Notes under the pieces: generated by a model
Database searches by the model: none
Seen by the model: only the letters and a program-made list of their open reading frames with translations
Told to the model about the DNA's origin: nothing
Origin: Maniola hyperantus
Lineage: Eukaryota; Arthropoda; Insecta; Lepidoptera; Nymphalidae
Assembly: GCF_902806685.2 (NCBI RefSeq)
Contig: NC_048553.1
Span: forward strand, 4,137,099-4,201,098
Direction: 5' to 3'
Length of the DNA: 64,000 nt
Shown: positions 44,683-56,090 of the stretch, piece after piece
Position numbering within the stretch: the first letter of the stretch is position 1
How the letters are laid out: each line of letters opens with the position of its first letter
Position numbers and translations under genes: made by a program

Positions 44683-44902
44683 TCCATACTAATATTATAA
44701 ATGCGAAAGTGTGTCTGTATGTCTGTCTGTCTGCCAGCTTTTCACGGCCCATCCGTTTAACCGATTTTGATGAAATTTGGTATAGAGATAGCTTGCATCC
44801 CGGGGAAGGACATAGGCTACTTTTGATTCCGGAAAAATAAAGAGTTCCCGCGGGATTTTAAAAACCTAAATCCACGCGGACGAAGTCGCGGGCATCATCT
44901 AG
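44683..44902 (+). mobile_element. Helitron-like H-C, complete reference copy
   Basis: Begins TCCATACTAATATTATAAAT, has GTCTGTCTGTCTG and CGTTTAACCGATTTTGATG, and ends CACGCGGACGAAGTCGCGGG, CATCATCTAG at 44902, followed by T. It is 220 bp and non-coding. The hairpin CGC(G)GAC-GAA-GTCGCG ends about 10 nt before CTAG. Confidence 0.85.
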
Positions 44903-45001
44903 TAATTTTATAAAATGCAAATGTAATAGTAGGTACCAACAAGCAGACACTTATGACGTAGGCTTTGCAAAGAAGGCGATAATGACTTTAATTTCGTACT
45001 T

Positions 45002-45165
45002 ACCTATTAAGTTAAATTTTTAAAGAAAATATTACAATAAAACTTAAAACTAGCCTTATCTAATTACTATACAAATCATGCCCGCGTGGAATGGTGCCAA
45101 GAATACTGGCTGCATTTCCGCGCTGGACAGCCAGGCTGATCCGTTGCGCAAAAAATGAGCTAGCC
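45002..45165 (-). mobile_element. LINE L-A 3' terminus
   Basis: In minus reading QRISLAVQRGNAASILGTIP is encoded, then the TTTGTATAGTAATTAGATA 3' UTR and an A-rich end. Confidence 0.75.
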
Positions 45166-46012
45166 CTAAATTAAATTAAATTATTTGTGATTATTATCTT
45201 ATACTTAAGTTCCAATGCTCACTACCTAAATTCTTATTATAGCCGGTAGTTTTTTCTATATTAATCTTTCCAAAAAAATTAAAAAACTGTTTTATAAAGG
45301 TGACCTGACGAAGTCATTTCCTGCTAATTAAATTTCTAACGAAATTTACGTCCTTTGGGAACATAACGCCCTGAAACTTCCGTGCGTTTGCAATTAACTC
45401 TTTTCGGTAAAAAAGAGCTTGGCTTTTCCACTTTTTCAAAAAGTAGGAAAACCAGTTGGAAACATTTAGAAATTTTGATAACTATATCGGTGAATTAAAA
45501 AAGGCAATTTTTTGTGTTTATGGGCTCTACCTAATTGTTTAAAATACACCCTAGCCCAAGTTTACTTAAAATGTGCAGCCAGCTCACAGTCTCCAGTTCA
45601 CGCTGGGCAAACGCTCACCGATTCATGCAAGTCAACGTGTGAAAAAGCTTTCAAATTGCGCCAACAGCATTTACGGTTTGCACGTTTTGATGGCAACCCA
45701 CATCCTGTCCAAGAGCTGGTTAGTAGATACATGTCCGTTCTAAATGCACTGAGCGATAAGCCAACGCATAAAGGTGGCATGTAAAAGAGTATTTATTACC
45801 TATTTTTAAGTGAAGTAGAGCGCTTGTAATAAATATTAAAATTACAAGGTATAATTTCTGAGAATGCTCATTTCGCTGACATTTTGTGTTCTTTTGAAAA
45901 AAAAATCTGCTTGAATTTTTTTCAATTAATATAGTTTTAAATGAGAATAAGTAGTTAGTTTTCACTCTTTGAAGTGTCTTACTTAGTTTGAACTATACAA
46001 TGTGGAGTGTTA
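45166..46012. other. No gene seen
   Basis: Overlapping frames at 45512-45784 (+) and 45598-45780 (-) have no motif. Confidence 0.35.
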
Positions 46013-46316
46013 TAATATTATGAAAGGACTTTACCTGTACATTCTAAAACAGATTTTTATTTATTTTTACACATAATAGTTTTTGAGTTATCGTGCGAAA
46101 TGTCAAAATAATACTGCTGTAGTACGGAACCCTCGGTGCACGAGTCTGACCCGCACTTGGCCGGTTTTTTTAAACAACAGTCAATAGGTATCCTGGAGAG
46201 TGGCATAGGCTACCTTTATCTCGGAAAATGAAAGAGTTCCCACAGGATATTTACTAATCTAAATCCACGCGGACCATCGATGACGCGGACTAATAATTCG
46301 CGGCCTCAGCTAGTAT
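46013..46316. mobile_element. R-G scrap (minus) then H-B scrap (plus)
   Basis: 46013-46171 matches the R-G end (GTAGTACGGAACCCTCGGTG, CGCACTTGGCCGG). 46189-46316 matches H-B (GAAAGAGTTCCCACAGGAT, ATCCACGCGGAC, CAGCTAGT). Confidence 0.65.
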
Positions 46317-46790
46317 TATTTTAGCGAAATTTTCGTTACATTTTCAAATTTTAGTAAAGCTCTTCCAAACTACGAGACTCTTAGAGAAATAAAGCAAGTT
46401 TAAAGTAAATATAGTTTAAAACCCCAGGGCGATGCTCTGGAGCAAAAATCGCAAAATGTAAGTAGTATGAACTATGAAACTACGCTTTTATGTTATCTCC
46501 ATATAAATGTAAAAGGTTTTTATTTGTCTTTGTTTGCAAGTAAATGAAAATTTTAGTGAAATTCTAAAATAACAGCATGCTCTTTTTACCTGTGCGAGGC
46601 AGTGATTTATTTCACTGAAAATGTTTTATGAAACTTTACAAAACTGTTTTACAGCCGTAGGAAAGTACAGTAAATATGCTCAGATTCATTCCCTTTACTG
46701 TCGTCGTGTACTCTTTTTATCTAGTGTACCATGAACTGACTGCATTTCTGCACATAGCATTGCTATGGTGACTGCTAACAATCAATCTTC
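46317..46790. other. No gene seen
   Basis: AT-rich; nothing recognised. Confidence 0.35.
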
Positions 46791-46983
46791 TCTATAATAT
46801 AAAAATGAATCACTAAATGTGTTGCTCATCGCAAATCTCGAGAACAGCTGAACCGATTTCGCTAATTCTTTTTTATAATATTCCTTGAAGTACAAGGATG
46901 GTTCTTACGGAGAGAAAATTTAATTCAACCTCCCCCTCAATTTTCTAAACTCCACCCGAGCGAAGCCGGGGCAGGTCAGCTAG
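46791..46983 (+). mobile_element. Helitron-like H-D copy, 193 bp
   Basis: Starts TCTATAATATAAAAATGAAT and ends ACCCGAGCGAAGCCGGGGCA, GGTCAGCTAG at 46983, followed by T. The same organisation as 24542-24725. Confidence 0.8.
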
Positions 46984-48325
46984 TTAATCATAATATTATA
47001 GTTCTAACTTTTATGAAAAAATGATCCATTAGTAAGGTATCCAATACGCTGCGAGCTATTTCGTAGATCGTAGCGTATTTTCCTAGGGTTCCTAACTTAA
47101 GTTTCTGTTCAAACCGGGTGCCCAACTATTGTCACGCCTAGATAACCGTCTAGACAGCAGTCTAGCGAAGCCATACAGTCGAGACGGCAGAAGTTGTCCA
47201 GAACAAACTTTAATTATTTTGCTAAATAGCATCGTCCTTCCTGTATTATGTAGGTTATATATAGGTACCTACCTAAGTGCTACGACCGCAGCTGTCTGGT
47301 CTGCAAAATATATCAAAGACATCGTCTTACTGTATATATTAGTTATGCTGTGATATGATAAATTTAGCTTACTAGGTAACTAGTCTCACAATCGAATATC
47401 ACCTAAAACTATAGAAATTAAATGAAATTTATTTGAATTCTAAATAATACTGTACCTCATTGAATTTAAGTAAAAGGCTTCTATTCATTAAAGAAGGCAT
47501 AAGCATAATATACATAGGTAGGTACTCTAAGATTTCCCTTTGTAAGAACGTAACTTAATTAAGTAGTTTTGTTCCGACCGATGCGGTTTTATCTTCGATC
47601 CGTTGGAAGCGCTTAATTAATCGGATTAGTATAAGCCGAGCGAAAGTTGGAAAGGTAATCACATTATTGTTCGCCCATCAGGGGAGTTAGTAGTTGATGG
47701 AACGAAAGTGCTTCTAGGTGTGTGTTGAACTTTATCCCTTTGAGATGTTTTCAATATTTTCGACGAGGAGGCACGGCCGTACGACCAGGCCTACGCAACT
47801 TTATATCGAATTTAGATGTATGAATTGACGTCTGATGTCAATATACGAGTAGAACTAATTCGTCGTGAACTTCTAAAATGGAAGAAATTATTTTTTGATT
47901 AGAGGATGAAAAATTGTTTGCTTTTGAATGGTGCTAGCTTGCTACCGCGATTGCAATCACTTCACACAATGTGACCTATTTGTTCGCAATTTCTATAAAA
48001 AAGATTGAACGTCACTCACCCTCAAAATTAGTTTTTCTAGTAATAAAGAGAGGCTTGTAAAAACTTGCCATGTAGAAAATACGGGTCTATGGCCTCAGAC
48101 GATTTTTATCTGAAAACCCTCTTCTTAAAACCGACGTCCGATTTTACGCCGAATGAAGGCAAATCGGTCGTCTACGTTAGCACGCGTGCACTTTCCTTAT
48201 CTCTGACCAAAATTGGATTGAGATGAGAGTTAGTTATACTTACTCGGATTTTTTTAGGATCTTCCTCTGAGTTAAAATGTTACATCTTCTCCGAGTTTTG
48301 TTATAGATAATTTAATCTACAGTTT
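46984..48325. other. Long unrecognised stretch
   Basis: No repeat copy, exon or hairpin that I can support. Confidence 0.4.
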
Positions 48326-48530
48326 CCATACTAATACTATAAACGCAAAAGCGTATCTGAGTATCTGCTTATCTGTTACCTTTTTACGGCTCTACCACAG
48401 AACTGACCTTGACTAAATTTGGATCAGGAATAGCTGCATCGTGGAGACGGAAAATCGGATGTTTTTCATCCGGGAAAATCAAAGAATTATTCATAAAACA
48501 CAATCAACTTGGACAAATTCGCAAGCATTA
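48326..48530 (+). mobile_element. Helitron-like H-C, degenerate
   Basis: TTCCATACTAATACTATAAA, TTTTTACGGCTCTACCACAG and ATCCGGGAAAATCAAAGAAT keep the H-C order; the CGCGG hairpin is lost. Confidence 0.55.
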
Positions 48531-48689
48531 TAAGTCCCGCAAATTCCTATTGCGTGAGAACCATGTCTCATTAACGACGTCATTTTGACGTCAGCCGAAA
48601 TAAAAATATACCATCAGCTCGAAACTTTCGTCTAGTGCTGACGTCACTAAAATGGCGGCCACGCGTATTAGCAATTTGCATGGCTTATA
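48531..48689. mobile_element. M4 MITE with TGACGTCA sites, copy 3
   Basis: TATAAGTCCCGCAAATTCCT to AGCAATTTGCATGGCTTATA. TGACGTCA at 48586-48593 and 48639-48646. Same orientation as copy 2. Confidence 0.8.
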
Positions 48690-49057
48690 GCTAGATGGCG
48701 TTTTATTTATTTAAACATCTTTATGGCTACCTACAATATTGCAAAGAATAAAAATACAGGATACATTTACTTAAAAGGTAGTATGTTACAAAAGAAACTT
48801 GAAAAATTCATTTTCACGGTCGACACACTCACGAATTTGTACAATAAAACAACTTGCCTGTTTCATTCCTTCAAATAACCATAAATTATCTCCTTTTTTT
48901 AACCGTCTTGAACGCGTAAAAGAATGAATAACAATCGTGTGATAAATCTTGTTTGAACCACTAAACCTTTCTACTCATACTACTTATACTTTCTATTAAT
49001 GGAAAAGTAACCATTCGATTGTATTTTTGTTTCTTTTCGAGTGACACATTTTATTTA

Positions 49058-49395
49058 TCCGTATAATAATATTAGAAATGTGAAAGTGTGTCTGTCCGTC
49101 TCAACCTTTTCAAGATCGAGATTCAAGAAAAAAACGAATAATTATATAAGTCCCTAAATATTACTAAATGATGCCCGTGACTTCGTCCGCGAGGATGTAC
49201 TTAGGTTTTTAAAAATCCCGTGAGAACTCTTTCATTTTCCTAAAAATAAAAAGTAGTCAATGTTACTCTCCGTCCTTTCAACTATCTGTATGCCAAAAAA
49301 CAAGTCGAGTGGTTGCTTAGTTAAAGCAGGAAGGAAGGAAGGACAAACAAACAAACAAACACACTTTCGCATTTATAATAATAAGTATAAATATA
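49058..49395. mobile_element. H-C 5' scrap (plus) and H-B copy (minus)
   Basis: 49058-49125 has AATATTAGAAATGTGAAAGT. 49168-49395 has CGTGACTTCGTCCGCGAGGA, (ACAAAC)n and CACTTTCGCATTTATAATAA. Confidence 0.65.
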
Positions 49396-49400
49396 GATTG

Positions 49401-49522
49401 TGGCTAATTCCGTTGTACACAGTCTCTAAACTAAACTAAAATGGCACGTCTAAATCTATTGGTATCGAATAGCACTAGATTTAGACCTGTTAATTTAGTT
49501 TAGTTTAGAGATTATGTACAGC
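49401..49522. mobile_element. M5 palindromic element, shortened
   Basis: CTAATTCCGTTGTACACAGT to TTAGAGATTATGTACAGC, with part of the centre deleted relative to 39256-39405. Confidence 0.75.
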
Positions 49523-49901
49523 TTTTTAAAATAACGAATTTTGCGAATTTTTAAAAGAAGTTTTAAAGTTTAAAATGAACAAAGTCTGTTGCGGCTGGCG
49601 CTGTAAGGTAAGGCAGAGATTGTAATATGTGTACCAAACAAAGTTTTTATATTTTTCCCTATTATGACTTCAGGTTTTGTCTACAGTTTGCACCTTTGAT
49701 AATGTAGTGTGTGCTTTATACAGTTCCTTTTCATACAAACTTTGTGTTTTGGGCACTCACAAGATTTACTAGTGTAAAATGCTCCCAACATTAAGTCCGC
49801 ATTTTGTCTTCTTTTTTAAGGTTCAGTACCTCAAAATACGCTATCAAAAATATGGGCATTTATGCCAAACATTTTGACACTCACTAACAAATCAAAACCT
49901 A

Positions 49902-49955
49902 TATACGCGACAAGTCGAGATGGCAATCGGGGTATTAGCCCGGGGTATTAGTAGA
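49902..49955 (+). mobile_element. M2 MITE, left end
   Basis: TATACGCGACAAGTCGAGAT, then GGCAATCGGGGTATTAGCCC. Confidence 0.65.
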
Positions 49956-50058
49956 AATGAAATAAATCAAATTCGATAGCCGGGGATGGGTACTAGTGTG
50001 AAAACAATATATTGAGTACCTTTCGGTTGAAATTGTTCGGGTAGCCAAATAAGGGATG

Positions 50059-50212
50059 ATTTATGCCAACACGTGCTTTAATGTGTGGGGCCCGTGCACG
50101 GGACGGTGAAGCATAAACTGCTTCATATAAAATGTTCGTGATGTTTTGAGTCCGTGCCTCCCCAGCGCTTCGTACGTGGCACGGCTCGTGCCCGCCACGT
50201 GTTGGCATAAAT
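50059..50212. mobile_element. M8 foldback element with CACGTG arms
   Basis: ATTTATGCCAACACGTG (50059-50075) and its exact complement (50196-50212) flank 120 bp of GC-rich DNA. Both arms contain the E-box palindrome CACGTG. Confidence 0.75.
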
Positions 50213-50694
50213 AGACCCACGGCCGTGTTACATCATACCATAAGAAAAAAGCGAGTAAACGAATAAAGTTGCTATCCCAGAGCTTTTTATTACGCGCAAA
50301 TAATTTCGTTCACAACAACAAAACCTAGGAATAGCAATAAACGAAACTTTGGGAACAACCGGCTTTATACGAGGGGAATACTAATGTTTCAAGGCTCGTT
50401 ATTGGCAGGAAAAAATATTGCAAATACTTGTGTAACAAATACGAGCACATACACGCTCTACTTATTTAACTTTTTGGAGTATTCAATATTTGGTGAAGCG
50501 AAACTTCTTTGACAAAATTATGGGTTGTTATGGGGAACCTTAAAATGTCAAAAAGGTGAAACAAACGCACGAACGAGCGTGGCGAAGAAACGCACTTCAT
50601 TAGCTGAAAGATTCCCTTAAGTCTGATGTATCTCGATCCTCACAGCCACTTTAGAATTCACCCTTAGCATTCTGTAAGGAAGGCAAATTCCTGA

Positions 50695-50850
50695 AAGGCC
50701 GGCAACGCATTGGTGGTTCCTCTGGTACTGCAAATGTTCATGGGCGGTGGTAATCACTTAACATCAGGTAACCCGCCTGCTCATTTGCTCGCTACTGTTA
50801 TATTTAAAAAAGAGACCCGTTCTCAGTAGTGAGCTGGTGATGGGTTGATC
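50695..50850 (+). mobile_element. L-B 3' end followed by a SINE-2 scrap
   Basis: GGCCGGCAACGCATTGGTGG through AACATCAGGTAACCCGCCTG and CTCATTTGCTCGC, then TCAGTAGTGAGCTGGTGATG from SINE-2. Confidence 0.7.
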
Positions 50851-50881
50851 ATGATGATAACTTTAGAATTTATATTAATTA

Positions 50882-51137
50882 CTAGCTAATGCCCGCGACT
50901 TCGTCCGCGTGGAATTAAGTTTTTTAAAAATCCCGTGGGAACTCTTTCATTTTCCGGGATAAAAAGTAGCCTATGTCACTCTCCAGGTCTTTATCTATAC
51001 CCATGCAAAAAATCACGTCAATCCGTTGCACTGTTGTGACGTGATTGAAGGACAAACCAACAAACCAACAAACCAATAAACCAACAAACCAACAAACCAG
51101 CAAACAAACACACTTTCGCGTTTATAATAAGGGTACT
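50882..51137 (-). mobile_element. Helitron-like H-B, complete reference copy
   Basis: CTAG at 50882-50885, CGCGACTTCGTCCGCGTGGA, GCACTGTTGTGACGTGATTG, a long (ACAAACCA)n tract and CTTTCGCGTTTATAATAAGG at the 5' end. Confidence 0.85.
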
Positions 51138-51690
51138 GATTAATTTCGGCCTGTAATCTGCTAAAATTATATCGAGATATCATGGCGTATTTAGGTTCCC
51201 ATACTCAATAACAGTTTAACGCCAATGACGCCAACGCACATTGTACATCGTAGCATCGTTGCGTAGTTAACTATCGAGTTAACTTCATAAGTTATACTAA
51301 GTAAGGCCACAGAGTAGGACTTCTACTCGTGTGGTAAGGCTTCAGTTGTAACACAAAAAAAAAAAGTTTCATGTACGCCAGTAAATGAGAAATTCCGGAC
51401 TAAAACCTAATTTCCCGTGAAAATGTTTTACTCTTACCTCTTGTATATACCTCTCGATGGTAATTAGACTGCAAACCACTGGGGAGAGTATTTTTCAAAT
51501 GAACTGTACCTTGGTAGATACTATTGCATATTCTGTGACTTAAGGGAAAGTTGGTCACACATTGGCTTATAGGTATTATCGTTTGAGCAAGGAACAAAGA
51601 GAATACGCGGAAGTGAGGATCGCCTCACGATAACATCTCTGGCCGCTACAACTACTTCTACGTCATTACGCTCTCGGCCGCCGAGAAGTA
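51138..51690. other. No gene seen
   Basis: Unrecognised AT-rich sequence. Confidence 0.35.
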
Positions 51691-51780
51691 AGGCTGCCTG
51701 TCCACTGGAGCGAGAAAGTAATGCCGAGCGGAGTTGCAGTTGTTGTGGTTTTCCTTACGCGGAGCTAGAAAAAACATCAC
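51691..51780 (+). mobile_element. Possible MITE scrap
   Basis: AGGCTGCCTGTCCACTGGAG followed by GCGAGAAAGTAATGCCGAGC resembles the ends of common insect MITEs; no second end is seen. Confidence 0.35.
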
Positions 51781-51810
51781 CGTGATCGTTAACTATGAAG
51801 TACGTCACTA

Positions 51811-52973
51811 AGCAATTCATTAGCTACCATAACAGCCAAGGTACTTGACGGACTCCTGGATAGAAAACTGGATCAATACCTAGACCTACATGATGCACAG
51901 TTTGGGTTCAGGGCAGGGCTTTCCACGGAGAGTGCCGTGTTGACCCTAAAGGAGACCGTCAAGTATTATACGAGCAGGAAAACACCATAGTGTACGCCTG
52001 CTTCTTGGATCTCTCAAAAGCGTTTGATCTGGTTTCTTACCCGATACTCTGGGACAAGCTCAGACGCACTGGCATGCCTCAGGAACTCATCAGCGTCTTT
52101 AGGCACTGGTATGCAAGGCAGGATAACCAGGTAAGGTGGGCGGGGATATACTCGGACACGTATAGGCTGGAATGCGGAGTCAGGCAAGGTGGGCGGAGCT
52201 CACCGAAGCTTTTCAGCCTGTACGTGAACGAGCTGATCGAGGGGCTCAGCAGCATGCATGCGGGATGTTCGATTGATAATCAGATGGTTAATAACATCAG
52301 TTACGCGGATGATATGGTGCTGCTGAGCCCATCGGTCTGCGCGCTGAGAGATTTGCTGCGGGTGTGCGAAGACTATGCTGAAAAGCATGGACTTAAATAT
52401 AATGTAAAAAAAAGCATGCTCATGGTCTTTGCGGCGGGTAGCATTTCTCCCAGCTATGTACCTCCAGTGAGACTGTACGGTGCAGAGCTGGTTAGGGTGC
52501 CCAAGTGCACATACCTGGGTCATGTGGTTACAGCAGACATGAAAGATAATTGTGACATTGATAGGGAACGGAGGGCGTTGGCGGTTAGAGGGAATATGAT
52601 AGCTCGCAGATTTGCTCGTTGCACAAAAGAAGTTAAGGTCACTTTGTTCAAGTCCTTTTGTCAGAGCTTCTACACGTGCAGTCTGTGGGTTGACTATACC
52701 CAAAAATCTATAAACGCCCTCCGAGTCCAGTATAATAACATCTTCAGAATAATGTTGGGACTGCCTCGGTACTGTAGCGCGTCCGGTATGTTTGCGGATA
52801 ACTGTGTAGACGGCTTCTTCGCAATCATACGGAAAAGGATCGCCTCAATGAAAAGTAGGTTGGAGAGAAGTCCTAACATTATCCTGAAGGTGATAGCAGA
52901 CAGACAGGACAGCGCTCTCAAGGCGCACTGGATGTCTGCATTAGTTAATAAGTATATTAATTATATTAACTAA
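51811..52973 (+). pseudogene. L-E reverse transcriptase, one frameshift
   Basis: RT copies RNA into DNA at the target site. From 51811 to 51987 one frame reads KVLDGLLDRKLDQYL and DAQFGFRAGLSTES, then hits TAG at 51988. The frame starting at 51990 continues with VYACFLDLSKAFD (catalytic Asp at residue 7), GVRQGGRSSPKLF (63-75) and NNISYADDMVLL, with the YADD catalytic box at 105-108. It then runs open to the stop at 52971-52973. All core RT motifs after the finger region are intact; one slip near 51985 and the 5' truncation inactivate it. The GTG at 51990 is not a start. Confidence 0.8.
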
Positions 52974-53105
52974 CATAGAATAAGTTTCTTACTAACATAC
53001 ATTATATTATAATATAGTTACTAACATAGATTAAGATGGTTACTAACATACTATTGTGGGCCTTTGATGTCTGTGAAATAAAGATTATTTATTATTTATT
53101 TATTT
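51811..53105 (+). mobile_element. LINE family L-E, 5' truncated
   Basis: It contains most of a reverse transcriptase, then a 130-bp 3' UTR with AATAAAGATTATTT and a (TTTA)n tail near 53090-53105. No endonuclease domain remains. It is a non-LTR retrotransposon, and CR1/L2-like is my best guess. Confidence 0.8.
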
Positions 53106-53109
53106 AAGC

Positions 53110-53440
53110 GTAAGCGTCATAAGCGCGAAATGCAGCAATGTAGGAACGCGTAGCAGCCACGTAGGAGTTCGTAGGAGGATGTAGCAGCTGCCTAGTAATG
53201 CGTAGAAGCGGCGCGGCGTAGGAGTGTGCAGACGCCACATACAGTAGCCGGCAGGAAATATGGACATCGACCCTTAGAAAGATAATTCGGCTTCGTAGAG
53301 CGTTGTCTCTATCACTCTTACCTATTTGACGTTGTGTCGGTCACAACGACAGAGACAACGCTCTACAAAACCGCATTCTTGTTCCGAAAGTCGATACATT
53401 TCCTGCCGGGTACTGTAGGAGCGCGTAGGAGCTTTCATAC
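53110..53440. repeat. Degenerate GTAGGAGCG-type array
   Basis: Variants of CGTAGGAGN and CGTAGCAGC recur across 53130-53235 and again at 53415-53430. The array is interrupted by the M3 element. Confidence 0.55.
53240..53417. mobile_element. M3 MITE, complete
   Basis: TACAGTAGCCGGCAGGAAAT and ATTTCCTGCCGGGTACTGTA are the ends; arms of about 70 bp include GTAGAGCGTTGTCTCT. TA at both outer edges would fit a TA target site. Confidence 0.8.
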
Positions 53441-53879
53441 AGTGCATTACTTCTAGTAACCACGTCCAACATGCTACCATACATAATACCATGCGTCCGA
53501 CATACGCCAGGCTGCTGCCACAAGGGTGTGTCCACGCCTAAAGCTATCCAACCGTCATAAAATCCTTGAAACACCAAATCTCGTGCCAAACTTAAAAGTT
53601 AGTATTTCAAACAAAACCGCCCGATGGAAGAGACGTTTGTTCAATTTACTGTAAAAGCGATAATGGCCGTAACTATGGGTAAAGTGGAAATGTTACACGA
53701 TTTTGAAGTGTGCAAATGGCCGATCGCCAAAGTTCAGTGAACTGTAACTAATGTTTGGTTCTGACTGATAAATGACGATTCTAAAAGCTACTGTTTAGCG
53801 TTTAGTAAATCCGTTTGGTACCAGATCTGGTATAGGTACGCAATACAAATGTAGCGGCGATAAAAATGTTTAAGCTCAA

Positions 53880-54103
53880 TCTAAATATATAAAAGGAAAA
53901 GGTGACTGACTAACTGACTGACTGATCTATCAACGCACAGCTCAAATTATTGGACGGTTCGGCCTGAAATTTGGCATGCAGATAGCTATTATGCCGTAGG
54001 CAGCCGATAAGAAAGGGTTTTTGAAAATTCAACCCTTAAGGGGGTGAAAAGGGGGTTTGAAATTTGTGTAGTCCACGTGGACGAAGTCGCGAGCATAATT
54101 TAG
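53880..54103 (+). mobile_element. Helitron-like H-A copy, full
   Basis: TCTAAATATATAAAAGG to CACGTGGACGAAGTCGCGAG and a mutated TTAG end. Confidence 0.8.
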
Positions 54104-54330
54104 TTTGTACTTAATTTTTTTTCTCATACTTCTCCAGTCAAGATAAATGGAGGTTGGCTGTCATCTCGAATAATTGCTGTCTTAAGCTAAACGCAACGTT
54201 CTTCTTCTAACGACGCTTCTCTCGCTACTATATTTTTTTCAAATAAATAGACACTTTAAAAGTGTGTGTTGTTTGTTGGTCTGCCCTTCAATCACGTTAT
54301 GTATATGACATGCTATTTTTTTTTGTAAAA

Positions 54331-54455
54331 TTAGCGAGCAAAGCAGCAGGCGAGTCACATGTTAAGTTATTACCGCCCCCCATGAACATTTGCAGCACCA
54401 GAAGAACCGCCAATGTATTGCCGGCCTTTCGTGCGCGAGTGTGGCTCGCATTTGA
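54331..54455 (-). mobile_element. LINE L-B 3' end
   Basis: AGCGAGCAAAGCAGCAGGCG, CATGAACATTTGCAGCACCA and CCAATGTATTGCCGGCC. A (T)-rich H-B scrap (GTGTTGTTTGTTGGTC) precedes it at 54258. Confidence 0.65.
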
Positions 54456-54766
54456 CCGATTTTTTATTATTATCCTAATGATTTCGTTTCGTGTTCCCTT
54501 GTACAATTAACGAACAATACTTACCCGTGCGTTAAACAAAATGTTTGTCCTCGTTACTATGAGGAAACCTAATAATAATTATTCTCTGCAAAAAGGCGTA
54601 GCAAATTTATTCTAACCAAATAAACTTCAAAGAGAATTTTATTTGGTCATATTATCATCAATTTGCTTTAATTTGCTAACAAACTTTTGAAACAAGGTAG
54701 TAATGTTTAATCATGGTTAACAAAATAATATTCAAATGTAGGTAAGTATATTGGGGAAAATCGGTC

Positions 54767-55001
54767 ATATCCTAGTGGTTAAGACATGGGCCTCCTAGTG
54801 GAGGGTTCCCGGGGTCCGATCCTGGGCACGTATTTCTAACTTTTGAGACGCACATACTGTCTCAAACAATTAAATACCACTTGCTTTTTACGGTGACGGA
54901 AAATATCATGAGGAAACAGGCATGCCTGAGAGTTTTTCATAATTTCTCAAAGGTGCACTTGGCCGGCGGTCTACCAATCTGCACTTGGCTGGCTATGTAT
55001 A
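54767..55001 (+). mobile_element. SINE-2, 3' truncated and diverged
   Basis: TATCCTAGTGGTTAAGACAT (A-box region), GGGGTCCGATCCTGGGCAC (B-box region), ACGGTGACGGAAAATATCAT, and a rearranged CCAATCTGCACTTGGCTGGC end. Confidence 0.7.
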
Positions 55002-55252
55002 CAAAATCCCGTGGAAATCATGGGTTTTACGGATTAAAAAGTAGCATATGTATTAATCCGAGGTATAATCCAACTCCATTCTGTAGTTCTGTAGTTTTCG
55101 CGTGAAATAATAACACACGTACGTACACACACACATACACACTTTCTCACAAGTAACATTACAGCAAAGCAGGTTATAACCATTGAGTATTCAGACGTAC
55201 TGAAATTAGCATTTCTTCAATAATATTCGTGCTAGACATCTACATGAAATAT

Positions 55253-55622
55253 AGGGTGTAACCCGAACGCTGGCAAAAACGAACACAGGTGATAAGTACT
55301 GATAATTACTGATATGATACCATAAAAAAACCACGAAAAAATAAATAAAAATTCTATTATTGTAAAACTTTACGATATATTGCAAATAAAACATCTGACT
55401 GACGCCAGAGGTCAACGAACGTTACATTAGTAGGTCACTCGGAGTTAATGCCGCGTCGTAAGTGGGTCATTGACCCGAGTTTTGCACGTCATACATTGCG
55501 GGTTTGAAAAATACTAAATCACTAAAACTACAAAATGAGGCAAATGGGTAGTGGCGGTATTGGGTTATTGTTTGGTAGTTGGTACAATAAGGCAAGTTTT
55601 GCTGGCGTTCTGGTTACAGCCT
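55253..55622. mobile_element. M6 inverted-terminal element, uninterrupted copy
   Basis: AGGGTGTAACCCGAACGCTG and CTGGCGTTCTGGTTACAGCCT form the ends of a 370-bp non-coding element. Inside are GAGGTCAACGAACGTTACAT and TTGACCCGAGTTTTGCACG. It provides the empty site for the Helitron in the copy at 57846-58442. Confidence 0.75.
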
Positions 55623-55985
55623 GTATATAATATTCAGATGTCTCAGAGATGCCCTACTCATGTTTATTCCAGTTACATTTGCGACGAGTATGAGACGAGA
55701 CAACTCACTCACCTTTACGGCTTCATTATAATACTTCGTTTTGAAAACGTTAACTTCTTTAAAATGTTAATATTAATTTCTGACTACGAGCTCATTTTAT
55801 AATATACTCGTATGTAATATATGACCATCTGTGGTTTCATCCTTGTGAGAGTTTCGAAAAATCCTGCTTTATTCCTTGTCTACATTATGAATGAAACCTG
55901 TGTGGAAAAGTTCAGCTTTCTAGGCAATAAGGATTTGGACTGAACGTTGATAAGTTAATCAGTGAACTTTTCTTTCTATATGATA

Positions 55986-56090
55986 CTAGATGATGCCCGC
56001 GACTTCGTCCCCTTGGATTTAGGTTTCTCAAATTCCTGTAGGAACTCTTTGGAAATCAAAATTTTCCGGGATAAAAGTTAACACATCATA
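55986..56090 (-). mobile_element. Helitron-like H-C, 3' part
   Basis: CTAGATGATGCCCGCGACTT to AAATTTTCCGGGATAAAAG-like sequence; the 5' part is lost. Confidence 0.65.

Noticed and set aside
45512..45784. Plus ORF of 90 codons
   Set aside because: No motif, no splice context and an overlapping open frame on the other strand.
52200..52703. Minus ORF of 167 codons
   Set aside because: Antisense shadow of the L-E reverse transcriptase.
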